Shown piece after piece: positions 43,471-51,398 of a stretch of 64,000 bases of DNA (position 1 is the stretch's first letter; each line of letters opens with the position of its first letter). This stretch comes from Kiritimatiellaeota bacterium B1221 (lineage in GTDB: Bacteria; Verrucomicrobiota; Kiritimatiellia; SS1-B-03-39; UBA6053), in contig JARHXX010000002.1 of NCBI GenBank assembly GCA_029269125.1, positions 62,001-126,000 on the forward strand. The letters are read 5' to 3'. The notes under the pieces were generated by a model that saw only the letters and a list, made by a program, of their open reading frames with translations, was not told the origin of the DNA and ran no database searches. Made by a program: the position numbers and the translations under genes.

Positions 43471-44787
43471 TTACTCTCGTTTTGATGATCGGGTGTCAAG
43501 GTTGCGGTTGAAATGTTGTTTGCGATATAGGGAACGTTGCCAGGTGCCATCCGATTGGGAAAGGAGGGGAACCGCATCCGGAGAGGAGGCTGGCAGAGGT
43601 TGAATGATAATGATGGCATCCCCCGGTTCAGCTCTTTGATATGCGGCGATCGCGTCCGTGGTGTTTTCCACATGTCTGCCCAGATGGAAGTCAAAGACTG
43701 CCGAGTTGATTCCGACGACATGGATGGTGTCCGCATCTTGCACATGAGCGCGTGCTTTCTTTAGAAATTCCGCATGAAGACTGTCATCTGTATTCGCTTC
43801 ATAGCCCGCGACCCCCATTCCGATCATGGCGGCCAAACTGATGAAGATCCAACTGCCGGGAAGTTTGCGGGACTGGATTCTCATGCCAATGAGCCACGCG
43901 GCCGGAGGGATTAACAGCAGTGCATAATGACGTTGTTTACTTACGGTGATCATTAACAAAAACAAGGTGACCAGTAACCAGGCCCACGCCGTGCGGATTT
44001 CAATGGGAGAAGCCTGTTCTTTTTTGTTTGTTTTCCAAAAGACCCACAAGCCTCCGGGAAGCATCATAACGGGAAGGGTATAAAAATAATAATACCAAGG
44101 GTTGGTGTGATCCGAATGGATAAAGGTGGCATTCAGATCTTTTTGCATCTGATCCAACCCGGACATTTCACTCATCAGATAGAGAATCCAACCGCCAATC
44201 AGGAGCAGCGGAATCAGGATCACGGCCGCAACAAATTTCTTATCCGGCCGGTAGAATTGTAAGAGGATTAACAGGCAAAGAATGGGAATTAATATACCGG
44301 CGGGTCCTTTTGAAAGGCAGGCAAAGCTGATACCCAAACCGGCGAGACATGAAGCCTGCCTTTGCCAGGCATAGAAAAACAGGAGGAGCCCGGTGATTTG
44401 AATCATATCGGTTTCGGCTAAAGGGGCATAGCGGAAAAACCCGAAACTGAAAAGGGCGATCAGTGCGGTATGAAAGCCCGAGGGGCCGGCAATGCGGGTG
44501 ATCAGAAAAATGGCCAGCAGGGAACTGAGGATGAAGAACGATCTTCCGGCCCAGGCGCAATTGGGATTCCGGGTGAGGGCCATGCCACCGGCTGCCATCC
44601 AATAGGCCATCGGCGGTTTTCTGAAACGGGGCTGGTTTTGAAATTCCGGTCGATGAAAGTTGCCGCTCTCCAGCATATTACGTGCACTAATCAGTACCCG
44701 CAATTCCTGTTGACGGGTAGGGGGGCTGAATACCGCTGTCGGTACCCAAAGCAGCGCTGCTACCAGTAAGAGCTGCCACAACCGCAT
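43471..44787 (-). CDS. ArnT/PMT-family membrane glycosyltransferase
   Basis: A 438-residue protein with about 10-12 membrane helices. The first extracytoplasmic loop has RKPPMAYWM, matching the KPPLxYW motif of PMT_2/ArnT-type enzymes, and RYAPLAETDMIQ carries the conserved acidic residues; ACLSKGPAGILIP is also typical. Such enzymes move sugar from undecaprenyl-phosphate donors onto lipid A, proteins or glycans on the outer face of the inner membrane. Acceptor and sugar cannot be told. It follows the secreted YdjY-like gene by three bases and leads into the envelope export genes. Confidence 0.88.
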   Translation of the reverse strand: MRLWQLLLVAALLWVPTAVFSPPTRQQELRVLISARNMLESGNFHRPEFQNQPRFRKPPMAYWMAAGGMALTRNPNCAWAGRSFFILSSLLAIFLITRIAGPSGFHTALIALFSFGFFRYAPLAETDMIQITGLLLFFYAWQRQASCLAGLGISFACLSKGPAGILIPILCLLILLQFYRPDKKFVAAVILIPLLLIGGWILYLMSEMSGLDQMQKDLNATFIHSDHTNPWYYYFYTLPVMMLPGGLWVFWKTNKKEQASPIEIRTAWAWLLVTLFLLMITVSKQRHYALLLIPPAAWLIGMRIQSRKLPGSWIFISLAAMIGMGVAGYEANTDDSLHAEFLKKARAHVQDADTIHVVGINSAVFDFHLGRHVENTTDAIAAYQRAEPGDAIIIIQPLPASSPDAVPLLSQSDGTWQRSLYRKQHFNRNLDTRSSKRE

Positions 44788-44790
44788 CGT

Positions 44791-46155
44791 TTATTCCTCA
44801 TCCAAATAGACGAAGACAATGGGGAATTGCTCGAGTACAGGGTTTAACCAGCTCATCAGTTCGCCATGCTGAAGATCCCCTGTGGTATAAATGAAAATCA
44901 CCGGTTTTTGTTTCTCCGGATCTTTTAAGTAGTTGACCAGATCTATCGGGGCATCCAAATCCAGTTTGGTTTCAGAAATGGTGGGATTCCGTTCATCGGT
45001 CCAGATTTCCACCAGTTCCACCAAAGTGGTTTGCCATGATTCACCTCCGGATTTACGGATATGTAATTCGATGGGTTGTGAAGGGCGATTTTCCCGGACC
45101 CGATACCGGGGATCCGGAACAAAGGCTTTGTAAAACAATTGTCCTTCTGCCGGTGGTTCAATGCGGATACTGTGGACGTGACCTTCCATGAGCTGAAGCT
45201 CCCGGGCCAAACGGGTGACTTGCGACAAGGGAACCTCATCTGCAAAACCGGGGTGGAGGTAGTGGAGTTCACCTTCCCGGCCGTTTAACTCTGCACCCAA
45301 TTCTGCGAGCCCGGGAAAATCATCTGATTCCAACCCTTCAACCTTCACCATTCCGGAAGGGCCGCTGAAATGAATTTTGAGATCCAGTTCTTTATCGACT
45401 TCTTCTGCAGTGGCGACCCGTAAATGCAGGAGCATGGGTTGTGCGGCGGGGGCCATGGGCGTGGAACTCCGCATATACATTCCATAGGTCTGGGTTTTGG
45501 TTCCCTGATACGGCAGATCAAATACGGTACTTTGTAAATTGAATGTGGAGGCAATGCTGTTGGGACTGTAAAGATCCGCTCCATAAATGAGCGTGCCTTC
45601 ATTTTCAAAATTATCCATCATGGGAGATCCGGTGAAAACCCACGGGGTGCGGGGCATCTCTTTTCCGTCCGTGAGCGCGGTTTTTTCAATGGGCATTCGC
45701 CGGGGAGCATCCGTTCCGGTGGTTTGCCATTCGATCTCTGCGACAATCCGACTCCCGCGGGGCCAAAACCGCTGATCGTCGGGAGAGACCGGTGCACCGG
45801 CTTTGGCTCCGATTTTTTCCAGTGCCTGATGAATGTCACTGGGTTTGGCGAAGCTGACCATGAGCGCTTCATAATCGTGTCCGCTGCGTTCGGAAATGAC
45901 AAAAAACTCTAAAGGCTCTCCCCCGGCCATTCCGGTGTGTTGCCCCCAGACGGTTACTTCCTTATTTTCTAAATCCGCAATAACAAAGGGAGCGGACCAA
46001 AATGCGTCATTGTCTTTTATTTTGGTTTGAACCTGTTCAAAGATTTCCACAGCAACGGGTTGTATAGACGCTGCCCCGGTTTCTTTATCTGGAATCGGTG
46101 CGGTTTGGGTTAAGTACTGGGTGAACAGCGCCGCGAGGAGAGGGAGGGCTTGCAT
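44791..46155 (-). CDS. Secreted YdjY-like protein
   Basis: A 454-residue exported protein; MQALPLLAALFTQYLTQTAP is a weak signal sequence. Residues about 55-160 fit the YdjY pattern found in planctomycete and verrucomicrobial secreted proteins: LEFFVISERSGHDYEALMVS, then HQALEKIGAKAGAPV and RIVAEIEW. The rest is a series of beta-rich segments ending VFVYLDEE. Function is unknown in the family. The neighbouring glycosyltransferase and MscS-like genes suggest an envelope role. I rate the YdjY match as moderate, made by eye. Confidence 0.68.
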   Translation of the reverse strand: MQALPLLAALFTQYLTQTAPIPDKETGAASIQPVAVEIFEQVQTKIKDNDAFWSAPFVIADLENKEVTVWGQHTGMAGGEPLEFFVISERSGHDYEALMVSFAKPSDIHQALEKIGAKAGAPVSPDDQRFWPRGSRIVAEIEWQTTGTDAPRRMPIEKTALTDGKEMPRTPWVFTGSPMMDNFENEGTLIYGADLYSPNSIASTFNLQSTVFDLPYQGTKTQTYGMYMRSSTPMAPAAQPMLLHLRVATAEEVDKELDLKIHFSGPSGMVKVEGLESDDFPGLAELGAELNGREGELHYLHPGFADEVPLSQVTRLARELQLMEGHVHSIRIEPPAEGQLFYKAFVPDPRYRVRENRPSQPIELHIRKSGGESWQTTLVELVEIWTDERNPTISETKLDLDAPIDLVNYLKDPEKQKPVIFIYTTGDLQHGELMSWLNPVLEQFPIVFVYLDEE

Positions 46156-46212
46156 AAGTGGATTCTCACGTTGTGGATTTGAAATCGGCTATTAAAAGTG
46201 AGGAAGAGGCCA

Positions 46213-48249
46213 TCAGGTGAGAAGCCCATCCCGTTTTAAAAGTGCTGCGGGGTTTGGTTCGCGCCCATAAAATGCTTTGAACAAATCCATGGGATGCCGA
46301 CTACCGCCTTTGCTTAAAATATTTTCTCGAAGTGAGGACGCGGTTTCGGGATCAAACAGGCCTTTTTCGAGAAAGCGGTCGAAGATATCAGCTTCCAGAA
46401 CTTCCGCCCATTTATAACTGTAATACCCGGAAGCATACCCGCCTGAGAAAATATGTTGGAAACTCGCCGACATGGCGATGCCCTCATGGGAGGGAAATAA
46501 CGAAGTCTCCCGGGTGGCCTCTCTTTCAAATGCAATTAAATCTCCTCCGATATCCTGGGGAGGCCGGGTGTACCAAGCCAAATCCAGTAAACCGAAAGTG
46601 AGTTGGCGTGCGGCGGCATATCCTTTTTGAAAGGTTTGGGAGGCTTTGATTTTCTCTATATATTTTTCAGGTAATGGTTCTTTGCTTTCATAGTGCAACG
46701 CATATTCACGAAGGAATTCGGGCTCCTGCAGCCAGTTTTCCAAAAGTTGCGAAGGCAGTTCCACGAAGTCCCAAAAAACATTGGTGCCGGCTACAGACCG
46801 GCAATGACAGTCTGACAACAGTTCGTGAATGGCGTGTCCGAATTCGTGGAAGAGCGTCCGGGCCTCGTCCATGGTCAGAAGAGAGGGGGTGCCGTCCACT
46901 GGCGGGGTGAAGTTACACACAATGCCTACGGTGGGGCGTTTGACTTCGTTCTGCCAGCGACCCTGTCCCAACAATGCGACCATCCAGGCCCCCGGTTTTT
47001 TTGTGGAGCGGGGAAACGGATCGATCAACAACTGTCCCACTTCCTTTTGACTGGCCGCCTGTCGCACATCGAAGCAGCGCACTTCTGAGTTATTGACGGG
47101 CAGGCTGGTGGGGACAAATTCAACATCGAACAGTTTTTGAACCAAAGAAAAAACGGCTTTTAATGTGGATTCAAATTCAAACCAGGGCCTGAGTTCTTCC
47201 TGATTAAGCTCGAAAGTTTGCTGTTTACACTTTTCAGCGTAGAAGCTGTAGTCCCAGGGGTGAAGTTCTGTTTCGCCGGTTTCGGCTTCTTTACAGGCAC
47301 GGATTGCTTCCAAATCCCGGCGGGCTGCGGGCATAACCACGGGAAGCATTTCATCATAAAACTTCTGCAGGGTTTCACGATTTCCGGCCATCCGCCGTTC
47401 CAAGGTATAGTGTACATGATCCCGGTATCCCAATAGTTGGGCGCGCCGATAGCGGAGATTTAAAATTTTTCGGATCAGGTCCTGGTTTGAAAACTCACCT
47501 TCGACACAACGACTGCCATAAGCGGTCCACATTTGTTTGCGCAGTTCGGCATCCGGTGCGTAGGTCATAAATGCCACAAAGCTGGGGGCATCCAAAGTGA
47601 ACTTCCATTCCGATTCCCGATTTTCCTTTTTGGCGAGGGCTTTGGCGTTGGCACGAGCGGATTCTGGAAGAGCTTGCACCAATTTTTCGTCTGCGGTCCA
47701 AAGGGAGAATGCCTGGGTGGCTTTGAGGACATGTTCGGCAAAAGTTGGCGAGCAGGTACTGAGTTCCTGATCGATTTCACGGAGTTTTTGTTGGTCTTCT
47801 TTGGAGAGAGATGCGCCGTTGCGGCGGAAAGCCTGTACATGATTTTCCAAAACCATGGTTTGCTCGGCATCGAGCTGGAGGTCATCTTTTTGTCGGTCCA
47901 AAGTGTCAACGCGTTGAAACAATGCTTTGTTCATTACCACATCGTTTCGGAAAGCGCTTAACCGGGGAGGAATCTCTCTCGCCAAGGCCTGCAGGTCATC
48001 ATCCGCATCCACATGTAACAAGTGAAAGAATACGGAGGAAACGCGGTCTAACCATTCATCGGAAGCTTCGAGAGCCAAAAGGGTATTCTCGAAAGTGGGG
48101 GGCGCCTCTTGGCTGATGAGGTTTTGAATATTTTCCCGGGCATGCTCTAAGGCCGCATCGATGGCCGGGATAAAATCTTCCGTGCGTACCGTTTCCAGTG
48201 GGAGGGGGGCGTGTTGGTCCTTCAGTGCAAACAGGGGATTCCTGTTCAT
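46213..48249 (-). CDS. prlC: M3-family oligopeptidase (oligopeptidase A/PrlC type)
   Basis: A 678-residue cytosolic zinc metallopeptidase. The zinc-binding FHEFGHAIHELLSDC is near residue 466 and a third ligand Glu lies downstream. LFALKDQHAPLPLETVRTEDFIPAIDAAL opens as in oligopeptidase A, and the length (about 680) fits. It degrades short peptides, such as cleaved signal peptides and proteasome-like products. Its ATG overlaps the stop of the DtxR-type regulator gene (ATGA), so the two are co-translated. Confidence 0.94.
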   Translation of the reverse strand: MNRNPLFALKDQHAPLPLETVRTEDFIPAIDAALEHARENIQNLISQEAPPTFENTLLALEASDEWLDRVSSVFFHLLHVDADDDLQALAREIPPRLSAFRNDVVMNKALFQRVDTLDRQKDDLQLDAEQTMVLENHVQAFRRNGASLSKEDQQKLREIDQELSTCSPTFAEHVLKATQAFSLWTADEKLVQALPESARANAKALAKKENRESEWKFTLDAPSFVAFMTYAPDAELRKQMWTAYGSRCVEGEFSNQDLIRKILNLRYRRAQLLGYRDHVHYTLERRMAGNRETLQKFYDEMLPVVMPAARRDLEAIRACKEAETGETELHPWDYSFYAEKCKQQTFELNQEELRPWFEFESTLKAVFSLVQKLFDVEFVPTSLPVNNSEVRCFDVRQAASQKEVGQLLIDPFPRSTKKPGAWMVALLGQGRWQNEVKRPTVGIVCNFTPPVDGTPSLLTMDEARTLFHEFGHAIHELLSDCHCRSVAGTNVFWDFVELPSQLLENWLQEPEFLREYALHYESKEPLPEKYIEKIKASQTFQKGYAAARQLTFGLLDLAWYTRPPQDIGGDLIAFEREATRETSLFPSHEGIAMSASFQHIFSGGYASGYYSYKWAEVLEADIFDRFLEKGLFDPETASSLRENILSKGGSRHPMDLFKAFYGREPNPAALLKRDGLLT

Positions 48250-48797
48250 ATCTCCAACCTTTTATCCGTGGTTTGTTCTGATTGAGGTTGAATGCACAGG
48301 CCATTACAAATGTCGCACTGTTTGGAATCTCCGGCACATTGATGACGTGATTTTTTCAGCAGTTTTTTGAACGCGTCCACCTCGGGGGCATCACTTTGCC
48401 ATACCTTCACAAAGGCGCTCAGGCGGGTGCTGACTTCAATACTCAAAAGGTGCTCGATTTTACAGGCATCAATTTCAGCTTGGTCCTGATCGACACCCAG
48501 CACTTCTCCAAACAGTAATTCCAAAAGTTTGTCGTTTAATTCAACCAATTCGGCCAAGCGTTGCCCTTCATCACTCAATTTGAGGAAGCGGTTTTCGTCT
48601 TCCACGACCAGTCCCCTTTTTTTAAGGGGTTTTAAGGAGATCGAGCAACTACCCCGGGTAATATTCAGGGATTTTGCGATGTCTGTTACGCGCGCATAAC
48701 CATGATCTTCCAGCAACTGCTTGATCGCCATTAAATAATGGGCTGCAGAGTGGGTAATTTGATTCTCTTCGAATTCTTTCCAAACGTCCTGACTCAT
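48246..48797 (-). CDS. DtxR/MntR-type metal-dependent regulator with Cys tail
   Basis: A 183-residue regulator starting at 48797 (MSQDVWKEFEENQITHS), with GGTGA upstream. The N-terminal winged helix (HYLMAIKQLL, VTDIAKSLNITRGSCSISLK, LKKRGLV) and the dimer/metal region (KIEHLLSIEVSTRL) follow the DtxR/MntR plan. The C-terminus has four cysteines, CAGDSKQCDICNGLC (CX6CX2CX3C), not part of the classical family, which could bind a metal or Fe-S cluster. It probably represses metal-responsive genes; its own operon with the M3 peptidase is the obvious local target. Confidence 0.85.
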   Translation of the reverse strand: MSQDVWKEFEENQITHSAAHYLMAIKQLLEDHGYARVTDIAKSLNITRGSCSISLKPLKKRGLVVEDENRFLKLSDEGQRLAELVELNDKLLELLFGEVLGVDQDQAEIDACKIEHLLSIEVSTRLSAFVKVWQSDAPEVDAFKKLLKKSRHQCAGDSKQCDICNGLCIQPQSEQTTDKRLEI

Positions 48798-48910
48798 ATT
48801 TTCACCAAATTGTGGGTTTTGAAGAGTAATGAATAACTTCGAGGTTCGAAAATGCAAGGCGTGAGCGAAAATTTGCCGTGCCCAATTTGTGATTGTCCCG
48901 CTGACACCGA

Positions 48911-48939
48911 TTGACATTTATGCAGATTATGCGTTTATG
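48911..48939 (+). promoter_or_regulatory. Possible promoter of the lipase gene
   Basis: A perfect TTGACA box is followed, after 17 bases, by TTTATG (half of the -10 consensus), 21 bases before the lipase ATG. It lies in the divergent gap with the DtxR-type gene. Confidence 0.35.
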
Positions 48940-48960
48940 AGACGTGAGGCATTTTGAGAC

Positions 48961-50004
48961 ATGAAAAAAGAAATTCCCCATCCGAAAAATTATGATGTGA
49001 TCCCGCCGGATATGGGATATCGCTACTTTGAAAACGGGGCACAGTTCCCATTGCAGCCTGCGGAATTGAAGTATACTCCTGTGAATGCCTGGTGGTTCGC
49101 TGAATTCTCTTTTTTGGCGTATTGCCATCCCGGTTTTGTCCGCATGGCCGTAAAACTGGCCGGTTTTGATGGGTTCTTCTTTGTGTCGGGAAAAGGGACC
49201 GAATGCATGGTCAGTTGGAATCATGAAGTGTGTGTGATCGCTTTCAGAGGGACGGAGCTCAAAAGCAGGTCCGCTCTGCATGAAGTGAAAACCGATTTAA
49301 ATGCCCTGCCGGTTGCATTTGAAAAGGGGGGCAAAGTCCATGGGGGCTTTTTAGCCGGTTTGGAAGAAGTGTGGGGTGGGGAAAACGGTCTGGAGCAAAA
49401 AGTGCAGGCTCTGGCAAAGGCGAATCCTCAAAGACCCATTTGGATCACCGGACATAGTCTGGGAGGTGCATTGGCTGCACTTTGTTTTGCGAGATTACCC
49501 GCCGCAACAGGTTTGTATTTATACGGATCTCCGCGGGTGGGAGACCAGACTTTCATTCAGGCAAATATGGGCCGGCCCATTTTTCGCATTGAGAACGCGA
49601 CAGATCCGGTTCCGCTGGTGCCCCCGGACATTCCTAAACTCAAATTCAATTTTGGTGATTTAGGGGAGCTTCGGTTTCTTGATTGGCAGGGAAAGGTATT
49701 GAAAGAGCGCCCGGTATTTGTTCTGGAGCACCATAAGGAAGGGTATCGCGAAGCGAAAGAGATGCTGGATGAAAAGTTCCGCGAATTAACGTATTCGGTT
49801 TCTTTGAGTAAAGCAGGGTTTCGGACTTCTAAAAAACTGATAAAAGAGCTGGATCATCACCATCGAAATCATGTGAAAGAGTGGAGGTTGCAGATGAAAC
49901 GCTCCCTGAAGCAATTTGGTTTGAATCTCGATGAACACCAACCGATCTTCTATGCGGTGAAAACATGGAATGCCCTTATGGATGCGGAGAGCAATGGCGA
50001 GTGA
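48961..50004 (+). CDS. Class 3 lipase-like alpha/beta hydrolase
   Basis: A 347-residue protein with the fungal-type lipase core: ITGHSLGGALAALCFARLP with nucleophile Ser166, VIAFRGTELKSR earlier (oxyanion strand), and DPVPLVPPDIP after the active-site region, where the Asp in NATDPVPL may be the catalytic acid; a later His (LEHHKEGYRE) completes a possible triad. No signal peptide is evident. Hydrolyses acylglycerols or other carboxyl esters by family precedent; the natural substrate is unknown. The C-terminal 90 residues are basic and helical. Confidence 0.85.
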   Translation: MKKEIPHPKNYDVIPPDMGYRYFENGAQFPLQPAELKYTPVNAWWFAEFSFLAYCHPGFVRMAVKLAGFDGFFFVSGKGTECMVSWNHEVCVIAFRGTELKSRSALHEVKTDLNALPVAFEKGGKVHGGFLAGLEEVWGGENGLEQKVQALAKANPQRPIWITGHSLGGALAALCFARLPAATGLYLYGSPRVGDQTFIQANMGRPIFRIENATDPVPLVPPDIPKLKFNFGDLGELRFLDWQGKVLKERPVFVLEHHKEGYREAKEMLDEKFRELTYSVSLSKAGFRTSKKLIKELDHHHRNHVKEWRLQMKRSLKQFGLNLDEHQPIFYAVKTWNALMDAESNGE

Positions 50005-50061
50005 CCGTGCGAAAACGTAGCCGGTTTCAGCGGACAGGACTGACCTGTTGACGCGTGGGGC

Positions 50062-51021
50062 TTATTCTGCTGCCGGCGTTTCCTCACGGGCCGGGGGCTC
50101 CCCGGCATCCCGCCACCAATGGTTCAACCATGCCACACAGGATTGAAGTTCTTCAAAAGTGGCGCGGGGAGAGGGTTCGATGACCAAGGGCATGTCCATT
50201 TCAGAGTAAGGACGAAAACGTTCCAGTCCAAGCTCCCCATCAGGAGGCATCACATGATCATGAAGTTTTCCCGCGACATCGTGAATATGCATGCCGCCTA
50301 ATGCAGGGGTTAACCGTTCGAGCCAACGCATGTGGTTGAGAAATCCAAGATTCTCCCGGATTTGACCGTGGCCTAAATCATGCCAGTACTTCAGTTTCGG
50401 ATGTTGGAACTCCTGAAGCAGTAATTCCATTTCCCCTTCGTTGGGAACCGCTTCAAGAGTGGGGAGGTTTTCCAGACCAAGTTCCACATTCAGGTTCTCA
50501 GCCTGAGGCAATAAATACTCCAGGGCTTTTTTGACGTGATTTAAATGTTTGCCCACCCGTTTATCCCGTTCTTTGATAAACTTCATAAACTGTTTTTCAT
50601 AGCGGGGGGAGTTAAACTGATTTTTGGCAATCAGCTCCATTAAATCCCGGGTGGAAGTCTTCCGTTGTTGGACATACCCACAATGAATGACTACGATTTT
50701 TGCTCCAATATCCGCCGCAAATTGCATGGTCCGCAAGGTGTGTTGAACGGCGAGGTCATGCACCCGTTGATCCAAATCTGCGAAGGTCCACAGTTCTGGA
50801 TGTCCCCGCGGAGCGCCCATGGGTACCGGACAGTAGTTATGCACACTGTCCACCGTAATGCTGCCGGCATCGAGCATGGCTTCGATACCCGGGAGGAGAT
50901 CCACCCGGGTGTCATAGCCCAACTCCATACGGTTCAGTCCTAAAGCCAAGACTTCTTCGACCATTTCTTCCCCGGTTTGATGGCGGGAAGCATTCCATCT
51001 GGTACTGACAGCTAAGTTCAT
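50062..51021 (-). CDS. Sugar phosphate isomerase/epimerase-like TIM barrel
   Basis: A 319-residue AP-endonuclease-2/xylose-isomerase-like barrel: MELGYDTRVDLLPGIEAML, VVIHCGY near residue 112, LNVELGLENLPTL near 175 with a metal-ligand Glu, KYWHDLGHGQI near 215 and GGMHIHDVAG near 250. The metal-binding Glu/Asp/His set typical of the family is present. Members act on sugars, inositols or hydroxypyruvate; the exact substrate is unknown. The frame is separated from the lipase by a 57-base convergent gap and is divergent from the beta-galactosidase gene. Ends with a Glu/Ala-rich tail. Confidence 0.82.
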   Translation of the reverse strand: MNLAVSTRWNASRHQTGEEMVEEVLALGLNRMELGYDTRVDLLPGIEAMLDAGSITVDSVHNYCPVPMGAPRGHPELWTFADLDQRVHDLAVQHTLRTMQFAADIGAKIVVIHCGYVQQRKTSTRDLMELIAKNQFNSPRYEKQFMKFIKERDKRVGKHLNHVKKALEYLLPQAENLNVELGLENLPTLEAVPNEGEMELLLQEFQHPKLKYWHDLGHGQIRENLGFLNHMRWLERLTPALGGMHIHDVAGKLHDHVMPPDGELGLERFRPYSEMDMPLVIEPSPRATFEELQSCVAWLNHWWRDAGEPPAREETPAAE

Positions 51022-51398
51022 TCAATAAAAGGGTTCACATTTTTTAAGTTCAGGACCATTCATACTCTTTCAAAGTGAGGGGTACAAACCATTTCTATAG
51101 GTACCTGATTGGAAGGATATGGAAGGATTTTCTGCTACAGAGACTCAAATTCGGCGAAAAACGTTCAATATTCCTGACCTTAAAAACGGCGGAGGCAAAG
51201 CATCGGGATCACATAAAGAGACAGAGCCCCCCGGGGAAAAATTCTTTTGAAGAATATGTATTTTATCATTGTTAAATAACTGTTATGGAATCAAACAATT
51301 CTTTACGCATGTTCTCTGGCAGTTCCGATCGGTTGTGACGGATATTCTCCGTATCAACAGGATGGCTCTGCTCTCTGCAGAGGAGTTCTATACCTATT
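51022..51398. promoter_or_regulatory. Divergent regulatory region, isomerase-like and GH42 genes
   Basis: About 377 bases without a gene. A palindrome ACGGA-TATTC-TCCGT (51338-51352) lies 46 bases before the beta-galactosidase ATG, and CCGATCGG at 51325-51332 is nearby. This is a plausible operator position but no regulator gene is adjacent. The rest is AT-rich. Confidence 0.35.
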
